This document shows, piece after piece, positions 36,967 through 45,979 of a DNA stretch of 64,000 bases. This DNA comes from G963669295 sp963669295 (GTDB taxonomy: Bacteria > Bacteroidota > Bacteroidia > Flavobacteriales_D > CALLUQ01). A program made the position numbers and the translations under genes. The DNA lies in the NCBI GenBank assembly GCA_963669295.1, contig OY769938.1, positions 3,286,001 through 3,350,000 on the forward strand. Reading direction: 5' to 3'. Within the stretch, counting starts at the first letter, position 1. Each line of letters begins with the position of its first letter. A model generated the notes under the pieces. That model did no database searches, was not told where the DNA came from, and was given only the letters and a program-made list of their open reading frames with translations.

Positions 36967-37662
36967 ATGAGAAACCTCCTGCTTATTCCATTTATTGGAT
37001 TGATGCTCCTTTGTATACAATCGTACGCACAATTTGGTGGTGAGAGTTTCCTTTCAGTGGAGCAAGAGTTCCTTACCTTCAAGGGTGGAGAAGAAATGCA
37101 CGCTACAGGTTTGCGCTTTGATCACTTTGTGAGTGATGATGTTAGTATTAACTGGAGCTTATCGGTAGGCCGTAGAGAAGATGGGGATGCATGGCATATC
37201 CATAGTCCAGCTGGAGTAGTTGTTGGTCCTCCATTGTTTGTAGTAGGGTTAGTGCGCAGCATAGTAGGAACTGATGAGTACGAATATGAATACGCTTGCG
37301 ATACTTTGAGCGATCCTGGATGTTACAATACCTATGTAGTAGACAGCAGCAGAATAAAAAGATTTGACCCTTTAATGTTAGTAGGTATTATTGCTACAGT
37401 AATGCCAGAAGGTGTAGCATTGCATTTAAAGCCAACAGATTGGCTAAGTGTATCACCATATGTTGACCCATTAGGCTTAGATTACGTGAACTCGAAAACA
37501 AGCGATGAACGTGGCTTACACTATAGCATTTCAGCAGGTGCCCGACTCAATATTTATGTTAACGAAACAGTTACATTTGCAGGGTTTGCAGAATTTAAAA
37601 ATATTAGCGGTGTAGGAATGGGAACCGCCTGGGGAATAAGCATTGGCGTTCCGTTAAACTAA
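36967..37662 (+). CDS. Exported outer-membrane-like protein, unknown
   Basis: 231 residues with a signal peptide (MRNLLLIPFIGLMLLCIQSYAQ). The rest alternates hydrophobic and polar residues and ends in 'GTAWGISIGVPLN', consistent with a small outer-membrane beta barrel. One loop carries two Cys ('YACDTLSDPGCYN'). No specific family recognised. It is followed 18 bases later by a YceI-like lipoprotein gene on the same strand, so the two may be cotranscribed. Confidence 0.7.
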   Translation: MRNLLLIPFIGLMLLCIQSYAQFGGESFLSVEQEFLTFKGGEEMHATGLRFDHFVSDDVSINWSLSVGRREDGDAWHIHSPAGVVVGPPLFVVGLVRSIVGTDEYEYEYACDTLSDPGCYNTYVVDSSRIKRFDPLMLVGIIATVMPEGVALHLKPTDWLSVSPYVDPLGLDYVNSKTSDERGLHYSISAGARLNIYVNETVTFAGFAEFKNISGVGMGTAWGISIGVPLN

Positions 37663-37680
37663 AAACACAAATCAACGAAG

Positions 37681-38355
37681 ATGAAATTTCACCTACTCTT
37701 ATTGGCCTTTGGACTGATGGCTTGTACAGCTACAGAACAAGAAAATGAAGCATTAACAACGGCAAAAGAAACACAAGAAGCACCTCAGCCTGAGTTAACG
37801 AAATATCCAATAAGTACCGAAAACAGTAAAGTGGATTGGGAACGATACAAAAAAGTAAAGAATGCCAACTCGTCGTTTAAAATTGGTAAAAGCAACATCA
37901 ACTTTTCGGTAAGCAATGCGGAGCTTACAACCAATGGTACATTCTTGCTTAAAGAGGGATGGTGGCTGTGTGAGGGCGATCAATTATTGAGTGGTGTATT
38001 TGAAGTAGATCTTGCTAATGCCGTGGCTTTACAAGTAAGTGATGAAACAGAGAAGTTGGAGCTTACCAGCCCACAATACCTTGATGTAAGCCAATACCCT
38101 ACTGCGCGTATTGAAGTGTTGTCCATCACCAAAAATGCATCAGATAGCTGTATGGTTGAAGCCAATTTAAGCATAAAAGATACCACTGGAGCCATTTCCT
38201 TCCCCGCTCAGGTGATGTGGGAAAAACATGTTCCATATGCTCTTAATGGGCAGTTTATGATTAATGGAGAAGCATGGCACTTGCTAAACCCTAAAGCAGA
38301 TCAGGAAATTGTAGCAGATGAATTGACGTTTTCGTTGTCGGTATCGCTAGAATAA
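37681..38355 (+). CDS. YceI-like domain lipoprotein
   Basis: 224 residues with a lipobox (LMAC, Cys15). After a low-complexity linker (residues 20-40) the rest resembles the YceI lipocalin-like fold ('FEVDLANAVALQ', 'LDVSQYPTARIEVLSI', 'VEANLSIKDTTGAISFPAQVMW'). YceI proteins bind isoprenoid lipids; ligand binding here is inferred. It probably shares a transcript with the barrel-like gene upstream. A second, canonical YceI gene lies at 46795. Confidence 0.78.
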   Translation: MKFHLLLLAFGLMACTATEQENEALTTAKETQEAPQPELTKYPISTENSKVDWERYKKVKNANSSFKIGKSNINFSVSNAELTTNGTFLLKEGWWLCEGDQLLSGVFEVDLANAVALQVSDETEKLELTSPQYLDVSQYPTARIEVLSITKNASDSCMVEANLSIKDTTGAISFPAQVMWEKHVPYALNGQFMINGEAWHLLNPKADQEIVADELTFSLSVSLE

Positions 38356-38397
38356 AAAATCCCCATCCTTTTATGTAGAGTAATAGAGGATGGGGAG
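38352..38397 (-). terminator. Terminator between convergent genes
   Basis: ATCCCCATCCT (38359-38369) pairs with AGGATGGGGA (38387-38396). On the minus strand a T run (the A run at 38354-38358) follows, so it serves the gene at 38417. Confidence 0.8.
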
Positions 38398-38416
38398 ATG
38401 TGTTGTAGAAAGTGGG

Positions 38417-39442
38417 CTACTGCACGGTTAGCTTTTCCGTTTGAGCCTGCCCGCCTACTTCCATACGAATAAGGTAAATGCCCTTCTTCAGATCATTAAC
38501 GTTAATCGTAGTGGTGTAATCACCGGTGCTTTGTGTTTGATTCACCATAGTTTGCACTTCTTGTCCAAGTGTATTGTAGAGCGAAATACGAACGTTACCA
38601 CCATCTTTCAGTGCATACCGTACATTGGCAGTAGTGGTTGCTGGATTGGGAAATACCTGCATATGAAACAACTCATGAGGGGTGTAACCTTCAACACCAA
38701 CATGCAATTGATCGATGTAATAACCGTATTGTGTAATAGTAGGTGCTCCACCAGTAGAGCTGCTGAAGCTACTCATCTGTAATAGTGGATTGTTTATTCC
38801 TGGTAAGTACCAATAAGTATTCACCACGTCGTATTCCACAAAGAGAGGAATTCCTGGGTTGTATTCGTCTATGAAATCACTGGTAACGGTAACCCTTAAC
38901 ACATTATTGAAGGTGCCATAAGGGAGTATTAATGTGCCATAACCGTCGGCTACCCCTATATTACTTCCCGACCGGTAAAAGGTATACCCTCCAGAAACAT
39001 AGGTAGATGCGAGGTTGTCACTCCAGGTGTCACTATAAGTCAAAGGGAATTCAAGAATGGTTTCTGGGTCGTTGTAATTAATAATAATTCCATTGTTGTC
39101 AATGCCTTTTGTCTCATACTTCGAAGAAGAAGTTTGCACGTACACAAAGTTATTGGGGCTGGATTCATAACTCACCGTAGCTCCAGAAAAATCTGTTCCA
39201 TTGGGTGTAGTTGATGGGTCAACCCAGGAATAAGTAGAGGTTCCTCCTGAAACTAACCCTGAGAAATCCCAGGTAGCATTTGCACCGCCACTCCCAGGAG
39301 CAGCGTATGCAACATTATGTGTTGTAAAAGTGTTGCCTACTTGAGGCGCACAATTGCCCTGTGTTAGTGTGGGTTGGGCGTGTAAAGAGGTAGAAACAAT
39401 CATGGTAGCAGCGAACAATAACATTTTGTAATGTTTGTTCAT
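38417..39442 (-). CDS. T9SS type A cargo protein, paralogue 1
   Basis: 341 residues with a signal peptide (ending TSLHAQ). The body (about 25-255) is beta-rich with 'ATWDFSGLVSGGTSTYSWVDPS' and 'GYGTLILPYGTFNNVLRVTV', followed by a type A sorting domain ('VFPNPATTTANVRY', 'YNTLGQEVQTMVNQ', 'LKKGIYLIRMEV'). It is about 60-70% identical by eye to the next gene upstream, so the two arose by tandem duplication. Function unknown. Confidence 0.85.
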   Translation of the reverse strand: MNKHYKMLLFAATMIVSTSLHAQPTLTQGNCAPQVGNTFTTHNVAYAAPGSGGANATWDFSGLVSGGTSTYSWVDPSTTPNGTDFSGATVSYESSPNNFVYVQTSSSKYETKGIDNNGIIINYNDPETILEFPLTYSDTWSDNLASTYVSGGYTFYRSGSNIGVADGYGTLILPYGTFNNVLRVTVTSDFIDEYNPGIPLFVEYDVVNTYWYLPGINNPLLQMSSFSSSTGGAPTITQYGYYIDQLHVGVEGYTPHELFHMQVFPNPATTTANVRYALKDGGNVRISLYNTLGQEVQTMVNQTQSTGDYTTTINVNDLKKGIYLIRMEVGGQAQTEKLTVQ

Positions 39443-39626
39443 GATTACTAGTTTTTAATTGATGATTGATTTGTTCTAGCATTAGTTGTTGATTATATCT
39501 ACATGATGCTTTACAACAAGAAAGGTAGTGAATAGTAGGGCAATAAAGCAAGTTATATGATAAAAGGTAAATGAAAAGGATGGTTGGTGGAGAGACAAAA
39601 CAGCTTGTAACAGCAAAAAGTAATGC

Positions 39627-39657
39627 AAAAAAAAGCCCCAGCTTATAAGGCTGGGGC
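39627..39657 (-). terminator. Terminator after paralogue 2
   Basis: GCCCCAGC (39635-39642) pairs with GCTGGGGC (39650-39657); an eight-base T run follows on the minus strand. It separates the two paralogues into independent transcripts. Confidence 0.85.
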
Positions 39658-39675
39658 GATAAAAAGTAGGGGTGA

Positions 39676-40698
39676 TTATTGTACCGTTAGTTTTTGTGTT
39701 TGAACCTGTCCGTCAACTTCCATCCGAATGATATAGATGCCTTTGCCCAGGTCATCAACGTTAATCGTTGTGGTGTAATCACCAGTAGTCTGCGATTGAT
39801 TTACAACAGTCTGCACTTCTTGTCCCAATGTGTTATACAATGCAATAAAAACATTACCACCATCTTTTAATGTATAGTACAAGTTGCTGCTACTGCTTGT
39901 TGGGTTAGGGAATACGTGCATTGCGAACAATTGGTTGGGCGTGTAGTTTTCGATGCCAACACTTGTTTGATCAAGGTAGAATCCATACTCCGCAGTAGTG
40001 GGCTGCCCAAAAGAAGTCGTTGTTAACGAACTCAATTGCAATAAAGCACTATGTGTTCCTGGCAAATACCAATAAGTGTTTACCGCATCATATTCAACGG
40101 TAGCTGGAACTCCAATGTCATAATCGTCTTGATAATCCTGGGTAACAGTTACGCGCAATACATTGTTAAAGGTACCATAAGGTAAAATCAATGTTCCATA
40201 CCCATCAGCCACGCCTGTATTGCCTCCTGTGCGAACAAAAGTAATTCCGTTAGAAACAAATGTGCAAGCCATGTTATCCGACCAACTCCCATTGTGTGTA
40301 ATGGGATATTCCACTACTGTTTCAGGGTCGCTATAATTAAGAATGGTACCACTGTTATCAAAACCACCCACTTCTTGTCTTGCTGAAGATGATTTGATGT
40401 AATAATAATTGCCCTGCCCGGTTTCATAACTTGCGCTAGCACCAGGAAAACTACCTCCGTTGGGAGTGCTGCCCGGAGTTATCCAGTTAACATTAGAGGT
40501 ACCATTGGAGGTAAGGTTAGAAAAGTCCCAGGTAACATTAGCTCCTCCATTACCAGGAGAAGTATAATCGATGCTATGGATAACAAAGTTCTCTCCTACT
40601 TGAGGAACATTGTTTGCCTGAGTAAGAGTAGGCTGGGCGATGGCTGAACTTGCAACCAATGCGCTCGAACATAATACAATAGCGTAAAGTTTGTTCAT
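39676..40698 (-). CDS. T9SS type A cargo protein, paralogue 2
   Basis: 340 residues with a signal peptide (ending SSAIAQ). Same architecture as the gene at 38417: 'NVTWDFSNLTSNGTSNVNWITPG', 'GYGTLILPYGTFNNVLRVTVTQ', and a type A sorting domain with 'YNTLGQEVQTVVNQ' and 'LGKGIYIIRMEVDG'. The DNA coding for the internal 'GYGTLILPYGTFNNVLRVTV' stretch and the sorting domain is the best conserved part. Function unknown. Confidence 0.85.
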   Translation of the reverse strand: MNKLYAIVLCSSALVASSAIAQPTLTQANNVPQVGENFVIHSIDYTSPGNGGANVTWDFSNLTSNGTSNVNWITPGSTPNGGSFPGASASYETGQGNYYYIKSSSARQEVGGFDNSGTILNYSDPETVVEYPITHNGSWSDNMACTFVSNGITFVRTGGNTGVADGYGTLILPYGTFNNVLRVTVTQDYQDDYDIGVPATVEYDAVNTYWYLPGTHSALLQLSSLTTTSFGQPTTAEYGFYLDQTSVGIENYTPNQLFAMHVFPNPTSSSSNLYYTLKDGGNVFIALYNTLGQEVQTVVNQSQTTGDYTTTINVDDLGKGIYIIRMEVDGQVQTQKLTVQ

Positions 40699-40873
40699 AA
40701 TGAATGATTTGGGTTATTAATTAGTGAATTGATTTGAAAATTTTAATAGGATATACACAACCATTTTGTGAGCAATTTTCCGGAAGTTAATAAATGCTGG
40801 TGTTGTTTTTTTATGAACTTAGCAAAAGGCCTCTTTTTTTGATTAATTGGTAACTTTCAGTAAACATAATGCA

Positions 40874-41563
40874 ATGACCACAACAAACAGATTGTTGGTT
40901 AGTGGATGCTTATTGTTGTTAGTTTCCATAATTTCTACAGGTAAATTATGGGGACAACCATCTGCACCTAAAGTAATTTGGCAAACAGACTTTCTAGACA
41001 AAGCTCAACAATTACAATCGAAGTACGGTAAGAACAAAGTCTTGCCGCATGGCTATGAATTACAATGCTTGATAGCATTGTCATATTACCCCGAACTCAA
41101 GAATACTTCTATTGAGTTTGTAAAGAAAAACATAGATGCTACCATGGCTGCACGCCCTAAAATGTGGAGTACTTTACAAGGAAGGAAAAACAGGAAGTAT
41201 CGGATATTTATTAATACCAATGCAGATCGTGATGGCTTGTTGTTGAGTGAAGTGAGCTTTAATGCTCAAGTAGGCATATTAGCGCATGAGTTGGCTCACA
41301 TTCTTTACTACACTAATAAAAGTAGTTGGTCTATTGTAGGAAACGGTGTAGCTTATGTATCTAAAAAATTTAGAACAAAGTTTGAAAGAGCTACTGATGA
41401 ACGAACCATTCAACATGGGCTTGGATGGCAATTGCATGAGTTTACCAGCACCACACTTAATAGCAAGCACGTTCCTGAAGATTATAAGGCCTATAAGAAA
41501 AGGGTATATTTAACTCCCGAAGAAATTAGGCAGCAAATGATGGAACTAGAAACACAAAAATAA
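40874..41563 (+). CDS. Exported HExxH protein, putative metalloprotease
   Basis: 229 residues from the ATG at 40874, which begins a signal peptide (ending KLWGQ). 'GILAHELAHILYY' at about residues 141-153 holds an HELAH zinc motif. Downstream 'RATDERTIQHGLGWQLHEF' could supply a third ligand, the layout of gluzincin-type proteases. No exact family is recognised. The stop overlaps the next ATG by 1 base (TAATG), so it is translationally coupled to the thiol oxidoreductase. Confidence 0.75.
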   Translation: MTTTNRLLVSGCLLLLVSIISTGKLWGQPSAPKVIWQTDFLDKAQQLQSKYGKNKVLPHGYELQCLIALSYYPELKNTSIEFVKKNIDATMAARPKMWSTLQGRKNRKYRIFINTNADRDGLLLSEVSFNAQVGILAHELAHILYYTNKSSWSIVGNGVAYVSKKFRTKFERATDERTIQHGLGWQLHEFTSTTLNSKHVPEDYKAYKKRVYLTPEEIRQQMMELETQK

Positions 41564-42123
41564 TGGCACTAACACCTACCGAACAAATTCCTCTGGGCTT
41601 TAAAGCTCCTGATTTTGAATTGCCCGACGCAGTATCAGGTAACAACTTAACGCTACAAGAATTGAGCGAAGGCAAACAGGCAACCGTGGTGATGTTTATT
41701 TGCAATCATTGCCCTTTTGTGGTTCATGTAAGAGAAGAGCTGGTGCGATTGGCCAACGATTATTTACCCAAGCAAATAGCCTTTATTGCTATAAGCTCAA
41801 ATGATGTAAAAAACTATCCGGATGATGCTCCCGATAAAATGAAAGCATTAGCGGAAGAGATGAATTTCCCTTTTCCTTATTTATACGATGAGTCGCAAGC
41901 TGTAGCCAGGGCTTATAGTGCTGCTTGTACACCTGATTTTAGCATATTTGATGCTCAGTTAAAATGTGTTTACAGAGGGCAACTAGATGATTCGAGGCCT
42001 AATAGTGGAATACCCGTAACAGGAAAAGACATGCGAACAGCATTGGATGCTATTTTAAATGGGGAAGAGGTAAGCGAAAACCAGCGACCGAGCATAGGCT
42101 GTAATATCAAATGGAAGCCATAA
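41563..42123 (+). CDS. Thioredoxin-like/AhpC-TSA family protein
   Basis: 186 residues, cytoplasmic. 'APDFELPDAVSGNNLTL' is the redoxin opening; the active site is CNHC in 'FICNHCPFVVH', a CxxC variant typical of a 'redoxin' subgroup. 'YDESQAVARAYSAACTPDFSIFD' carries the conserved cis-Pro region. It is a probable thiol-disulfide oxidoreductase or peroxiredoxin-like protein. Coupled to the upstream HExxH gene by a 1-base overlap; functional linkage is not evident. Confidence 0.88.
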   Translation: MALTPTEQIPLGFKAPDFELPDAVSGNNLTLQELSEGKQATVVMFICNHCPFVVHVREELVRLANDYLPKQIAFIAISSNDVKNYPDDAPDKMKALAEEMNFPFPYLYDESQAVARAYSAACTPDFSIFDAQLKCVYRGQLDDSRPNSGIPVTGKDMRTALDAILNGEEVSENQRPSIGCNIKWKP

Positions 42124-42151
42124 AAAAGCCGCTTTCAAAGAAGAAAGCGGC
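42121..42151. terminator. Terminator between convergent genes
   Basis: GCCGCTTTC (42128-42136) pairs with GAAAGCGGC (42143-42151), with a T run on the minus strand (A run at 42122-42127). It serves at least the minus-strand gene at 42175. Confidence 0.8.
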
Positions 42152-42174
42152 CAGTTATTAGCAATGATTTTAAT

Positions 42175-43185
42175 CTATTGAATCGGGAAGTAGATAAATG
42201 TTCTAACTTTTTCCGGGACTACGGTAGTTGGGTCATCCACATACTCTTCCCAGGGTAATCCTGCTTCTTCTAATCCGTTATCCTTCATGTATCGACCCAG
42301 TTCTTCGTAAGAAGCTTCCATAGTGCTATAATCCCCAAGATGAGTTCCCTTTACCACTTTCCCAGCATACGATTCTTCCGCTACAATCATGTCGCTTCCT
42401 TCCATCGCCTCAGTAACAGGAATAGCAGCCTTAAACCAATACCATCCACTTTCAGGTTCCCATTTTAAAATCATTGAAATAGGCATGCCAGCCACTGTTC
42501 CACCATTTTCTCCGACATAACCCATTATGGCTCCAAAGTTAGTAGCATAGTGAGCACTGATGCTATCACTCACCAATTCGCACGAATCAGAAATGGTGAG
42601 TATAGGGCGAGCAGTTACTTCTTCTTGTATAATTTCTATACCATACTCTGGGGCAGGTGGAGTCAGTTGCAATAAGCTATCAATTTTGAATAATCCACGT
42701 TCAAAATCAGGGCCTGCCATTCCATCCATCATTAGACCAAAATACTTGCCAATAATAGGCATGCCAGACATATCGGCATCCATGGCCCAGGTTACAGTTG
42801 TACCGCTATCACCAGAAGCAATGGTCCAAGTGCCTTGCGAAGGTTCCATGCCATCAAATTCAATCTTTGTTGTCATTCCGGTAAACGGGGTGGCGCTTTC
42901 AATGGTTAGGGTACCATCTCCATCTGCACCACTCCAGGAGTATGATGCTCCTTCTCCCATGGTTTTTTCACCATAGGTGAATTTCATATTTGGATCTCTT
43001 TCAATCCATGCCATCCATTCTGGCCATCTTTCAAGATCGGCAACCATGTCATACACTTGTTCTGCCGATGCATTCATAGTTAAAGAGCGTTCTACATGCA
43101 CCTTAGCAGGTAAAAAGAAAGACACAATTATCAATATGACAATAATGACTAATAGTCCGATTCCTAGTTTCTTAAATGCTTTCAT
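42175..43185 (-). CDS. SRPBCC domain plus GyrI-like domain, membrane anchored
   Basis: 336 residues. One N-terminal membrane segment (residues 7-27) precedes an SRPBCC/polyketide-cyclase-like domain (about 30-175; 'MNASAEQVYDMVADLERWPEWMAW') and a GyrI-like/effector-binding domain (about 185-335; 'YGIEIIQEEVTARPILTI', 'GTHLGDYSTMEASYEELGRYM'). Both domains bind small hydrophobic molecules in other proteins. The combination is seen in Bacteroidota and its ligand is unknown. Confidence 0.82.
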   Translation of the reverse strand: MKAFKKLGIGLLVIIVILIIVSFFLPAKVHVERSLTMNASAEQVYDMVADLERWPEWMAWIERDPNMKFTYGEKTMGEGASYSWSGADGDGTLTIESATPFTGMTTKIEFDGMEPSQGTWTIASGDSGTTVTWAMDADMSGMPIIGKYFGLMMDGMAGPDFERGLFKIDSLLQLTPPAPEYGIEIIQEEVTARPILTISDSCELVSDSISAHYATNFGAIMGYVGENGGTVAGMPISMILKWEPESGWYWFKAAIPVTEAMEGSDMIVAEESYAGKVVKGTHLGDYSTMEASYEELGRYMKDNGLEEAGLPWEEYVDDPTTVVPEKVRTFIYFPIQ

Positions 43186-43211
43186 AGTTGAGTTATGTTT
43201 AGTGTAAATCT

Positions 43212-43607
43212 TTATTTTAACTTATACTGTTGTAGCCATTTCGAAGCTTCCGTTTCAGAGGCGAATACTTTAGCAGGTGTTTTAGGGCGATGAAACTGTA
43301 CGTAAAAATTGGCTAAAAACCGGTGATAAACAGTAGTGGTAACATAGGCTTCAGCAGTGCGTACTTCATTCAATTCACGAGCAGAATACTCACGAGCGGC
43401 GTAATTAGCCGTTGAGTTTTTACCTGTGTTAATCAATGTAGGGTAAGCAACTCCTTGTGTTACTTCTTTTATTTTCTCGCCTAACTCTACCACATCATCA
43501 CGATTAATCTCAATGCTGTGCTTAAAGTCGATTTGTAAAATACCATCTTCACGTAAAAATAAATTAGCGATACGGGTTGTGTTGATATTTCCTCCGTTAA
43601 AACTCAT
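43212..43607 (-). CDS. STAS/SpoIIAA-like small protein
   Basis: 131 residues from the ATG at 43607 (the frame extends to 43718, but the extension is lysine/phenylalanine-rich and overlaps the promoter region of the divergent nitroreductase gene). 'LREDGILQIDFKHSIEINRDDVVELGEKIKEV' and 'STANYAAREYSARELNEV' fit the alternating beta-alpha pattern of SpoIIAA-like proteins. It lies 26 bases before the SRPBCC gene on the same strand, possibly cotranscribed. Family assignment is moderate. Confidence 0.65.
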   Translation of the reverse strand: MSFNGGNINTTRIANLFLREDGILQIDFKHSIEINRDDVVELGEKIKEVTQGVAYPTLINTGKNSTANYAAREYSARELNEVRTAEAYVTTTVYHRFLANFYVQFHRPKTPAKVFASETEASKWLQQYKLK

Positions 43608-43697
43608 AAAAAACGTGATGAATCGAACGAATTTATAGATTAAACTTTTAAAAACGAAATTTATCACCTTTGTTGAAAGCATAAGCATTGTTTGCTT

Positions 43698-43705
43698 TAA
43701 TTTTG
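43698..43705 (+). promoter_or_regulatory. -7 promoter element of the nitroreductase gene
   Basis: TAATTTTG matches TAnnTTTG; TTG at 43673-43675 (spacer 22) may be -33. It ends 18 bases before the ATG at 43724. Confidence 0.55.
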
Positions 43706-43723
43706 TATCGGAAAGCATTGATC

Positions 43724-44311
43724 ATGAAATATAATTTAAGCGAGATTACCGAGGTAATTCAAAACAGGAGAACCATTTATCCTGAAACATTTACTAACCG
43801 CGTTGTGCATCGGGAAATTATTGAGCATGTACTCAACAATGCAATATGGGCTCCCACACATGGAATGACACAGCCATGGCGATTTAAAGTATTTATAAAT
43901 GAAGGCCTGGAAAGGCTGGGAAACTTCATGGCAGCTCATTACAAAGCAACAACAACGCCCGAAAAATTTCTACAATCTAAATTCGACAAATACTTGAACC
44001 GGGCAAAGAATGGCTCGGTGGTGATTGCTATATGTATGGAGCGACAAAAGAGTGAGCGAATCCCTGAAGTGGAAGAGGTTGCGGCAGTTGCTTGTGCTGT
44101 TCAAAACATGTACCTTACTTGTACAGCTTATGGCCTGGGTGCACTTTGGAGTACAGGCGGAGGAACCTATAGTGAGGAGATGAAACAATTTTTACAGCTC
44201 GGAGAGAAAGATCGGTGTTTGGGTTTTTTCTTCATTGGATACCCTGAAAAAGAATGGCCAAAAGGGCAACGTCAACCCATTGAATACAAAACCGAATGGA
44301 TCGAAAAATAG
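43724..44311 (+). CDS. Nitroreductase family protein
   Basis: 195 residues from the ATG at 43724. FMN-binding signatures are 'IQNRRTIYPETF', 'NNAIWAPTHGMTQPWRFKVF' and 'TAYGLGALWSTGG', with 'GFFFIGYPEKEWPKG' near the end. The family reduces nitro compounds, quinones or enones with NAD(P)H and FMN. The start follows from the -7 element; an earlier ATG at 43688 lies in the promoter. The end overlaps the next gene by 16 bases. Confidence 0.9.
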   Translation: MKYNLSEITEVIQNRRTIYPETFTNRVVHREIIEHVLNNAIWAPTHGMTQPWRFKVFINEGLERLGNFMAAHYKATTTPEKFLQSKFDKYLNRAKNGSVVIAICMERQKSERIPEVEEVAAVACAVQNMYLTCTAYGLGALWSTGGGTYSEEMKQFLQLGEKDRCLGFFFIGYPEKEWPKGQRQPIEYKTEWIEK

Positions 44312-44670
44312 CACCGAAAGATCCACAAGAAATGGAAGGATTGTTACGTGTTAACAACTTCAAACCACACCCTTCCAATCCATCTTACATGGTCTTTTTC
44401 TTTAAGGAAAGTGCTCCAGCCAATTATTTCGAAATGCTACTGGTTGAGAACAAGGTAGATTATGAGCGAGCAAACCCAGAAGAAGGGGAGAACATGTATC
44501 TCTTTGCAATTAAGAAGAGTGACTTTACTTTAAGCCGTCGATTGAATAACCTTACCAAAGGGAAATACCGAAACCGCTTTATTGCTAATAAAACATTTGG
44601 AATTGCTATTGTGATCATAACCATAGCTGTACTATTGTTTGCCTTTATAGGTTATATTTCTGCACAATGA
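44296..44670 (+). CDS. Small protein with C-terminal membrane helix
   Basis: 124 residues overlapping the nitroreductase gene by 16 bases (an internal ATG at 44332 is an alternative start with no overlap). The first 90 residues are soluble ('MVFFFKESAPANYFEMLLVENKVDYERA'); residues about 100-122 form one membrane helix at the C-terminus. No family is recognised. It is probably cotranslated with the nitroreductase. Confidence 0.7.
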   Translation: MDRKIAPKDPQEMEGLLRVNNFKPHPSNPSYMVFFFKESAPANYFEMLLVENKVDYERANPEEGENMYLFAIKKSDFTLSRRLNNLTKGKYRNRFIANKTFGIAIVIITIAVLLFAFIGYISAQ

Positions 44671-44756
44671 GATTAATGTTTTTTGGCTGAATCCTTTTCC
44701 TGTAGAGGAATGTCTTGCTTTTGTCTCTTCGAAATTTTGTATCTTATGCCTCCTTT

Positions 44757-44784
44757 GCGCAAAACCTTTTAAGGATTTTTGCGT
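44757..44784 (+). promoter_or_regulatory. Hairpin in the leader of the M23/LysM gene
   Basis: CGCAAAACCTT and AAGGATTTTTGCG form a stem of about 11 pairs around a 2-base loop, with one or two unpaired bases, 38 bases before the ATG at 44822. It could be a transcript-stability or terminator element. Confidence 0.45.
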
Positions 44785-44821
44785 AAGAAATTGCGCGAGA
44801 GGAAAAATTTGAAACCAGTTT

Positions 44822-45979
44822 ATGTTGAAGAGAACTGCCCAATCGGTTGTTGCTTTACTATTGCTATTATTTCTGCCTGCATCATTGGCATTGGCCAAAG
44901 GAGGGGGAAACGATAAGTCTAAATCATCAAGCAAGAAAGATACGGTACGCGCTGTTGTAATGTATGGCGACAATTACCTTTTTACAAAGGCAGAGCATTT
45001 AACAGATGTACATTTAAACCATGTGCTAGATTCACTTACGTGCCTCGATTCTATTCCACACGGGCTAATTAATGAAATTAAGATATACCAGCGTGTAAAA
45101 GATAAAACGGAGGGGCAAATCATCCATATGATTGATTCATTGTTTGAGTTGGACACTGTGCCGTATGCATTGATCAATGAAATTAATCTATATGTGTCAA
45201 CCTTGCCTTTGAGGAATGCAAATTACAATGATTACTTCCTCATGCCAATTGATACGTCATGCTACCCAGCCAACTACTATTACAAAAGTTGGAATACCAG
45301 GCGACCATTTCCTTATTCGGGCGATTTGAGTGTGAGTGATTCTACATTGATGCTATTGTTACAAGATAGCATGCAACATTGTAATTATCACCACCCTTTG
45401 GATGGAGAAAGTAAGATTACTTCCCGTTTTGGTTGGAGAGAAGGGAGGAACCATAATGGGATTGATATGGATTTACATGTTTGGGATCCTGTATATTCAG
45501 CTTTCCCTGGTATGGTACGCATGGCACGTTATTACGAAGGATATGGCAGGGTAGTGGTAGTACGTCATTACAATGGGTTAGAAACATTGTATGCACATTT
45601 GCATAGAATAAAGGTGAAACCGGGGCAAATTATTGAAGCTGGAGAGGTGGTAGGATTAGGAGGCAGTTCAGGCCAGTCAACAGGAAGTCACTTGCATTTC
45701 GAGGTTCGATTTAAGGGAGTTCCTATAGATCCATGTCATATTATTTCGTTTAAAGAAAATAGATTAATCGGAGATACGTTAGTTTTGCAGAAAGCTAGAA
45801 GAAATTATACGGTTTATCCGAAGGGAACCATTTTTCATACGGTACAACGTGGCGACTACTTGCAAAAAATTGCAGATAGCTACCAGGTTGACATTGCCAA
45901 ATTGTGTGAATTAAATGGAATGAGTAGACGAACAAGACTTAGGGTAGGCCGTAAGGTTAGAGTTAACTCGAATTATTGA
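44822..45979 (+). CDS. M23 peptidase with C-terminal LysM domain
   Basis: 385 residues with a signal peptide (ending LALAKG). The M23 domain spans about 195-305: zinc ligands in 'RNHNGIDMDL' and 'SHLHFEVR', plus 'ETLYAHLHR'. A LysM domain (about 335-385, 'HTVQRGDYLQKIADSYQVDIAKLCELNG') targets peptidoglycan. It is a likely endopeptidase in cell-wall remodelling or division. The stop overlaps the next ATG by 1 base, which couples it to an outer-membrane-like protein gene. Confidence 0.92.
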   Translation: MLKRTAQSVVALLLLLFLPASLALAKGGGNDKSKSSSKKDTVRAVVMYGDNYLFTKAEHLTDVHLNHVLDSLTCLDSIPHGLINEIKIYQRVKDKTEGQIIHMIDSLFELDTVPYALINEINLYVSTLPLRNANYNDYFLMPIDTSCYPANYYYKSWNTRRPFPYSGDLSVSDSTLMLLLQDSMQHCNYHHPLDGESKITSRFGWREGRNHNGIDMDLHVWDPVYSAFPGMVRMARYYEGYGRVVVVRHYNGLETLYAHLHRIKVKPGQIIEAGEVVGLGGSSGQSTGSHLHFEVRFKGVPIDPCHIISFKENRLIGDTLVLQKARRNYTVYPKGTIFHTVQRGDYLQKIADSYQVDIAKLCELNGMSRRTRLRVGRKVRVNSNY

